Source of the DNA: Fibrobacter succinogenes
GTDB lineage: Bacteria > Fibrobacterota > Fibrobacteria > Fibrobacterales > Fibrobacteraceae
Direction: 5' to 3'
Length of the DNA: 39,391 nucleotides
Assembly: GCA_902800815.1 (NCBI GenBank)
Contig: CADCGB010000021.1
Location: 1-39,391, forward strand
Shown here: piece after piece, positions 36,831 to 39,391 of the stretch
Layout of the letters: each line of letters starts with the position of its first letter
Numbering within the stretch: the first letter of the stretch is position 1
Notes under the pieces: model-generated
Seen by the model: only the letters and a program-made list of their open reading frames with translations
Told to the model about the DNA's origin: nothing
The model's database searches: none
Made by a program: the position numbers and the translations under genes

Positions 36831-39185
36831 ATGAATATTCGCAAAATTTCACTCCCTGCGGCAATCCTTTCGGCCGCACTGCTCCCGACAAGCATGCTTG
36901 TCGCCTGCTCCGACGACGCCAGCAATTCTAGCGCCGTTGTAGAACCTACTGGCGACATTCCCAATGACCCGGATATTGGCGGCGGTACCGTTATTCCGAC
37001 CGATCCGGATATTGGCGGCGGCCAGGTTATCGAAGTGCCCGAAGCCAAGGATACCACGTTCCTCGCTCCCGATGAACCCGCTCCGGAAGGCGGCTACACG
37101 GGGTCGCTTACGGGCGTGTGCGAAAAGGGCCCCCTCAAGGCGGGTTCCGATGTGAAACTCAACTTCCTCGACGACGCACTCTCCCCCACGGGCAAGAGCG
37201 TCTCCGCGAAGGTCACTGACGATTTCGGCAAGTACACGCTGCAGTACTCCGGCATGACCTCTTACGCCATGCTCGAGGCTACTGGCGCATTCCTCAACGA
37301 AATCATGGGCGATGCAAGCGCATCGATTACGCTCAAGTCCTTGATCCGCGCCATTGACGGCGAGACCGCCAACGTGAACGTGATGACGCACCTCGAGGCC
37401 CCGCGCATCGCCTACCTCATGAAGGAAAACGCCATGAGCTACGCCGAGGCGCAGGGTAAGGCCGAAAGCGAAGTGTTGAAGGCCTTCCACATGAACAACT
37501 TCACGGTTTCTGCACGCAACCTCTCCGTACTCGGTTCGACTGATGCCGACGGAAACCTGCTCGCCATGTCGCTCCTGCTCCAGTCCGACTTTACCTCTGC
37601 GGACATGCAGAACGTCCTTGACATCGTCGCAGCCGATATCGAGAAGGACGGTACCTGGGACGATGCCGCCACCAAGGCAAAAATTGCCGATTGGGCATAC
37701 CTACAGAGGATGGACGACATCTCCTATTACCTTGAAAATCTTTCCCCTGCCCTCCCGAGTTTTGACCAGAAATTCCGCACCTTCTGGTTCCAGGAATTTG
37801 GGCTCGGTAAATGCGACTCCACCATCCAGGGGAACCTTGTCAAGAACTCCAATGCTCTAAGCAACTATAACGGCAAAGATTTCATCTGTGTAGACAGTAC
37901 CTGGAAAATCGCCTCGGCCTCGGCACTCCAGAACCGCGAAGGCACATCCCTCTTTGGCGAATGCACCGATGCACTCGAAGGGACCTTCAAGGAAGCCGAC
38001 GGAAAGACCTTTGTCTGTAAGAAATCCAGTTGGAACTATGCCAGCGAAGCAGAACTCCTGAACGTCGCCGTTGCAGCAGCAAGCGGTGCATGCACAAGCA
38101 CAAACAACGGAAGTGTTGTCAAGTACGAATCCGGTTACGTCCTCTGCCAGAATTCCACATGGAAAAAACTGAATGCTACCCCGGTTGACTACTCCAAAGG
38201 CCGCGCCATGAACAAGAAACTCGGTCAGGGCATCAACCTCGGCAACGCCTGGGAATCCAAGGGCACCAAGGGTTCTAGCGCTGACTGTGGCTGGGGAAAC
38301 TGCATCAAGGATGAATACTTCAAGATTATCAAGGATGCAGGATTCAAGTCCGTGCGTCTTCCGGTGCGCTGGAACTACGATGCCGAACAGAATGAGCCAT
38401 ACACACTGGATAACGGCCGCCTCTCTGGCGTAAAGGCCGACATCGACCTCGCTCTCGCACAAGGTCTCGTCGTCATCGTGAATTTCCACCACTACGAAGA
38501 ACTGAACAACTACGCCGTCTACTACGACAACAATCCCAGCGGCTATGAAAAGGAAAAGAAGCGCTTCCTCGGCATGTGGGAGCAGGTCGCGAAGGCAATG
38601 GACACTTACGGCGACGACCAGGTGGTTCTCGAAATCTTGAACGAACCGCACGACATGAAGAACAAGTATGTTGACGACCTGATGATGTCTGCCTACGAGG
38701 TCATCCGCAAGAATGCCCCGGGTAAGACCATCATGTTCGAAGGCAATGGTTATTCCAAGTTCGCACAGATTTCGAACGTGCAGCTCCCTGCCGATGGCAA
38801 CATCATCTTCACGGGCCACTACTACGAACCGTTCTCCTTCACGCACCAGGGTCACGGCTATGATTGCGGAGCAAGGCTGCAGGATAGCGACATTTCCAAG
38901 ATGCCCAGCCAGTTCAAGGCATACGTGGATTCCGCCCTCGTGCACTACCCCGATATCAACGGCGGGCACATCCCGATGAACATGGGCGAATTCGGCGTTT
39001 CGACCTGCAGTGGCAACGGCCCCACAAGCGAAGAACGCGCAAAGTGGACCGATGCGGCCATCAAGGCGGCAGAAAGCTACGGCATGTCCTGGCACTACTG
39101 GGGCCTCACGGGTGTGGGCGGCTTCGAAGCCTACACGGGCAGCTGGAACAATAACCTCCTGGACGTGTTCAAGAAGTACCTCTAG
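36831..39185 (+). CDS. GH5 family cellulase-type lipoprotein
   Basis: 784 residues. The signal peptide ends in lipobox LVAC (Cys26). An Asn/Ser/Pro-rich linker with a repeated DPDIGGG motif leads to a domain at about 80-320 (GVCEKGPLKAGSDVKLNFLD, VNVMTHLEAPRIAYL) that I recall from surface lipoproteins of Bacteroidetes and Fibrobacter. Then come three Cys-pair repeats (C328/C353, C378/C396, C421/C439), each with a C-x-x-StW end. The GH5 catalytic domain is about 455-784: GQGINLGNAWE, VRLPVRWNYD, VNFHHYEEL, ILNEPHD with E605 as acid/base, and MGEFGVS with E720 as nucleophile. Likely an endoglucanase or similar beta-glycanase anchored to the cell envelope. GAGG lies 5 bases before the ATG. Confidence 0.93.
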   Translation: MNIRKISLPAAILSAALLPTSMLVACSDDASNSSAVVEPTGDIPNDPDIGGGTVIPTDPDIGGGQVIEVPEAKDTTFLAPDEPAPEGGYTGSLTGVCEKGPLKAGSDVKLNFLDDALSPTGKSVSAKVTDDFGKYTLQYSGMTSYAMLEATGAFLNEIMGDASASITLKSLIRAIDGETANVNVMTHLEAPRIAYLMKENAMSYAEAQGKAESEVLKAFHMNNFTVSARNLSVLGSTDADGNLLAMSLLLQSDFTSADMQNVLDIVAADIEKDGTWDDAATKAKIADWAYLQRMDDISYYLENLSPALPSFDQKFRTFWFQEFGLGKCDSTIQGNLVKNSNALSNYNGKDFICVDSTWKIASASALQNREGTSLFGECTDALEGTFKEADGKTFVCKKSSWNYASEAELLNVAVAAASGACTSTNNGSVVKYESGYVLCQNSTWKKLNATPVDYSKGRAMNKKLGQGINLGNAWESKGTKGSSADCGWGNCIKDEYFKIIKDAGFKSVRLPVRWNYDAEQNEPYTLDNGRLSGVKADIDLALAQGLVVIVNFHHYEELNNYAVYYDNNPSGYEKEKKRFLGMWEQVAKAMDTYGDDQVVLEILNEPHDMKNKYVDDLMMSAYEVIRKNAPGKTIMFEGNGYSKFAQISNVQLPADGNIIFTGHYYEPFSFTHQGHGYDCGARLQDSDISKMPSQFKAYVDSALVHYPDINGGHIPMNMGEFGVSTCSGNGPTSEERAKWTDAAIKAAESYGMSWHYWGLTGVGGFEAYTGSWNNNLLDVFKKYL

Positions 39186-39204
39186 GATTTCTCCTTGGAT
39201 TGAC

Positions 39205-39236
39205 GGGGTCGCGCAAGACAGCGCGGCCCCTTTTTT
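39205..39236 (+). terminator. Rho-independent terminator after the GH5 gene
   Basis: GGGGTCGCGC (39205-39214) and GCGCGGCCCC (39221-39230) give a 10-bp stem with one G-T pair and loop AAGACA, followed by TTTTTT. Confidence 0.93.
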
Positions 39237-39237
39237 C

Positions 39238-39245
39238 TATATTTG
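39238..39245 (+). promoter_or_regulatory. TATATTTG -7 box overlapping the end of the GH5 terminator
   Basis: An exact TAnnTTTG element starting 2 bases after the terminator T-run. The loop of that terminator, AAGACA (39215-39220), lies exactly 17 bases upstream and matches 4 of 6 bases of TTGACA. It would drive the probable leuC gene with a leader of about 115 bases. Confidence 0.45.
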
Positions 39246-39282
39246 TGCCCGCATAAAACGCTAAAAACAATCCTGATGGATT

Positions 39283-39340
39283 CTTACCCTCGCAAGCCTT
39301 GTGGCCAAGGTCCCTGAGCTTGCCGAAGGGCCAGAATGAC
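39283..39340. repeat. REP-like intergenic element (CCCTGAGC type)
   Basis: GGTCCCTGAGCTTGCCGAAG, then GGCC and AGAATGACAGC. GGTCCCT and AGGGCC pair around GAGCTTGCCGA. This is the common dispersed CCTGAGC..CGAAGG element and is related in form to the one at 11676-11721. It lies in the leader region of the probable leuC gene. Confidence 0.55.
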
Positions 39341-39365
39341 AGCGGGAATAAAAAGAGACAAAATC

Positions 39366-39391
39366 ATGGGAAAATCACTCTATCAGAAGAT
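39366..39391 (+). CDS. leuC: Probable 3-isopropylmalate dehydratase large subunit, first codons only
   Basis: Only MGKSLYQK and part of the next codon are in the window. LeuC proteins commonly begin MGKTLYEKIWDAHVV or similar, so the match is suggestive, but eight residues cannot prove it. LeuC isomerises 2-isopropylmalate in leucine synthesis and belongs to the aconitase superfamily. There is no strong ribosome binding site (AAAAGAGACAAAATC precedes the ATG). A TATATTTG promoter box and a REP-like element lie upstream. Confidence 0.5.

Overview
The window looks like chromosome of a Fibrobacter-type bacterium (Fibrobacterota, FCB group). Three things point that way: a FISUMP domain protein (the Fibrobacter succinogenes major paralogous domain) at 339-959; a GH5 cellulase-type lipoprotein with Cys-rich spacer repeats at 36831-39185; and repeated promoter boxes of the form TAnnTTTG, the -7 element known from Bacteroidetes. 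By eye the G+C is in the mid-fifties, higher than I recall for F. succinogenes. I see no phage, transposase or CRISPR array.

Left part (1-6406). The 3' end of an aconitase gene is followed by the FISUMP protein, then a LeuT-like sodium symporter with a 35-residue MetS-type small subunit, a RidA-family protein, a small coiled-coil lipoprotein and an unknown protein. A minus-strand operon then holds a membrane protein, a squalene-synthase-like enzyme and lspA.

Middle-left (6407-12425). dnaA sits behind a 338-base region with a TATATTTG box and two DnaA-box-like sites facing each other. After it comes a four-gene cluster: a C39/papain-like peptidase, a RimK-type ATP-grasp ligase with an N-terminal RLAN-type domain, a GCS2-type carboxylate-amine ligase, and an N-formylglutamate amidohydrolase family hydrolase. 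Two ligases plus two hydrolases suggest an uncharacterised pathway that makes and trims a small peptide or amide. It is my best candidate for a new system here.

Middle (12437-22043, minus strand). This holds a YwqK/MORN-type repeat protein, a secreted Svx/AvrXca-like zinc peptidase with a hexapeptide-like repeat tail, an AT-rich lipoprotein gene, a membrane protein translationally coupled to a 1143-residue MFS-acyltransferase-AMP ligase fusion (LplT/Aas type), and a Xaa-Pro aminopeptidase.

Middle-right (22061-33458). A small lipoprotein, phoH and pgpH (7TM-HD c-di-AMP phosphodiesterase type) form a plus-strand group. tRNA-Asp(GTC) follows with a near-consensus promoter and a clear terminator. 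A 2448-residue secreted tandem-95 repeat protein then fills more than 7 kb of the minus strand. Its 22 homologous domains are arranged in threes: every third domain (numbers 2, 5, 8, 11, 14, 17 and 20) has a loop insert, and the later inserts are long and Lys/Ala/Glu-rich.

Right part (33459-39391). A palindrome-rich divergent promoter region precedes an unknown protein and a transmembrane protein that joins a cytoplasmic domain to a periplasmic M23 peptidase. Then come a small lipoprotein, a 386-base non-coding stretch full of hairpins and terminators, the GH5 lipoprotein, a REP-like element and the first codons of a probable leuC. Three sites fitting the CRP/FNR pattern TGTGA-N6-TCACA lie in the two intergenic regions before the small lipoprotein and the cellulase.
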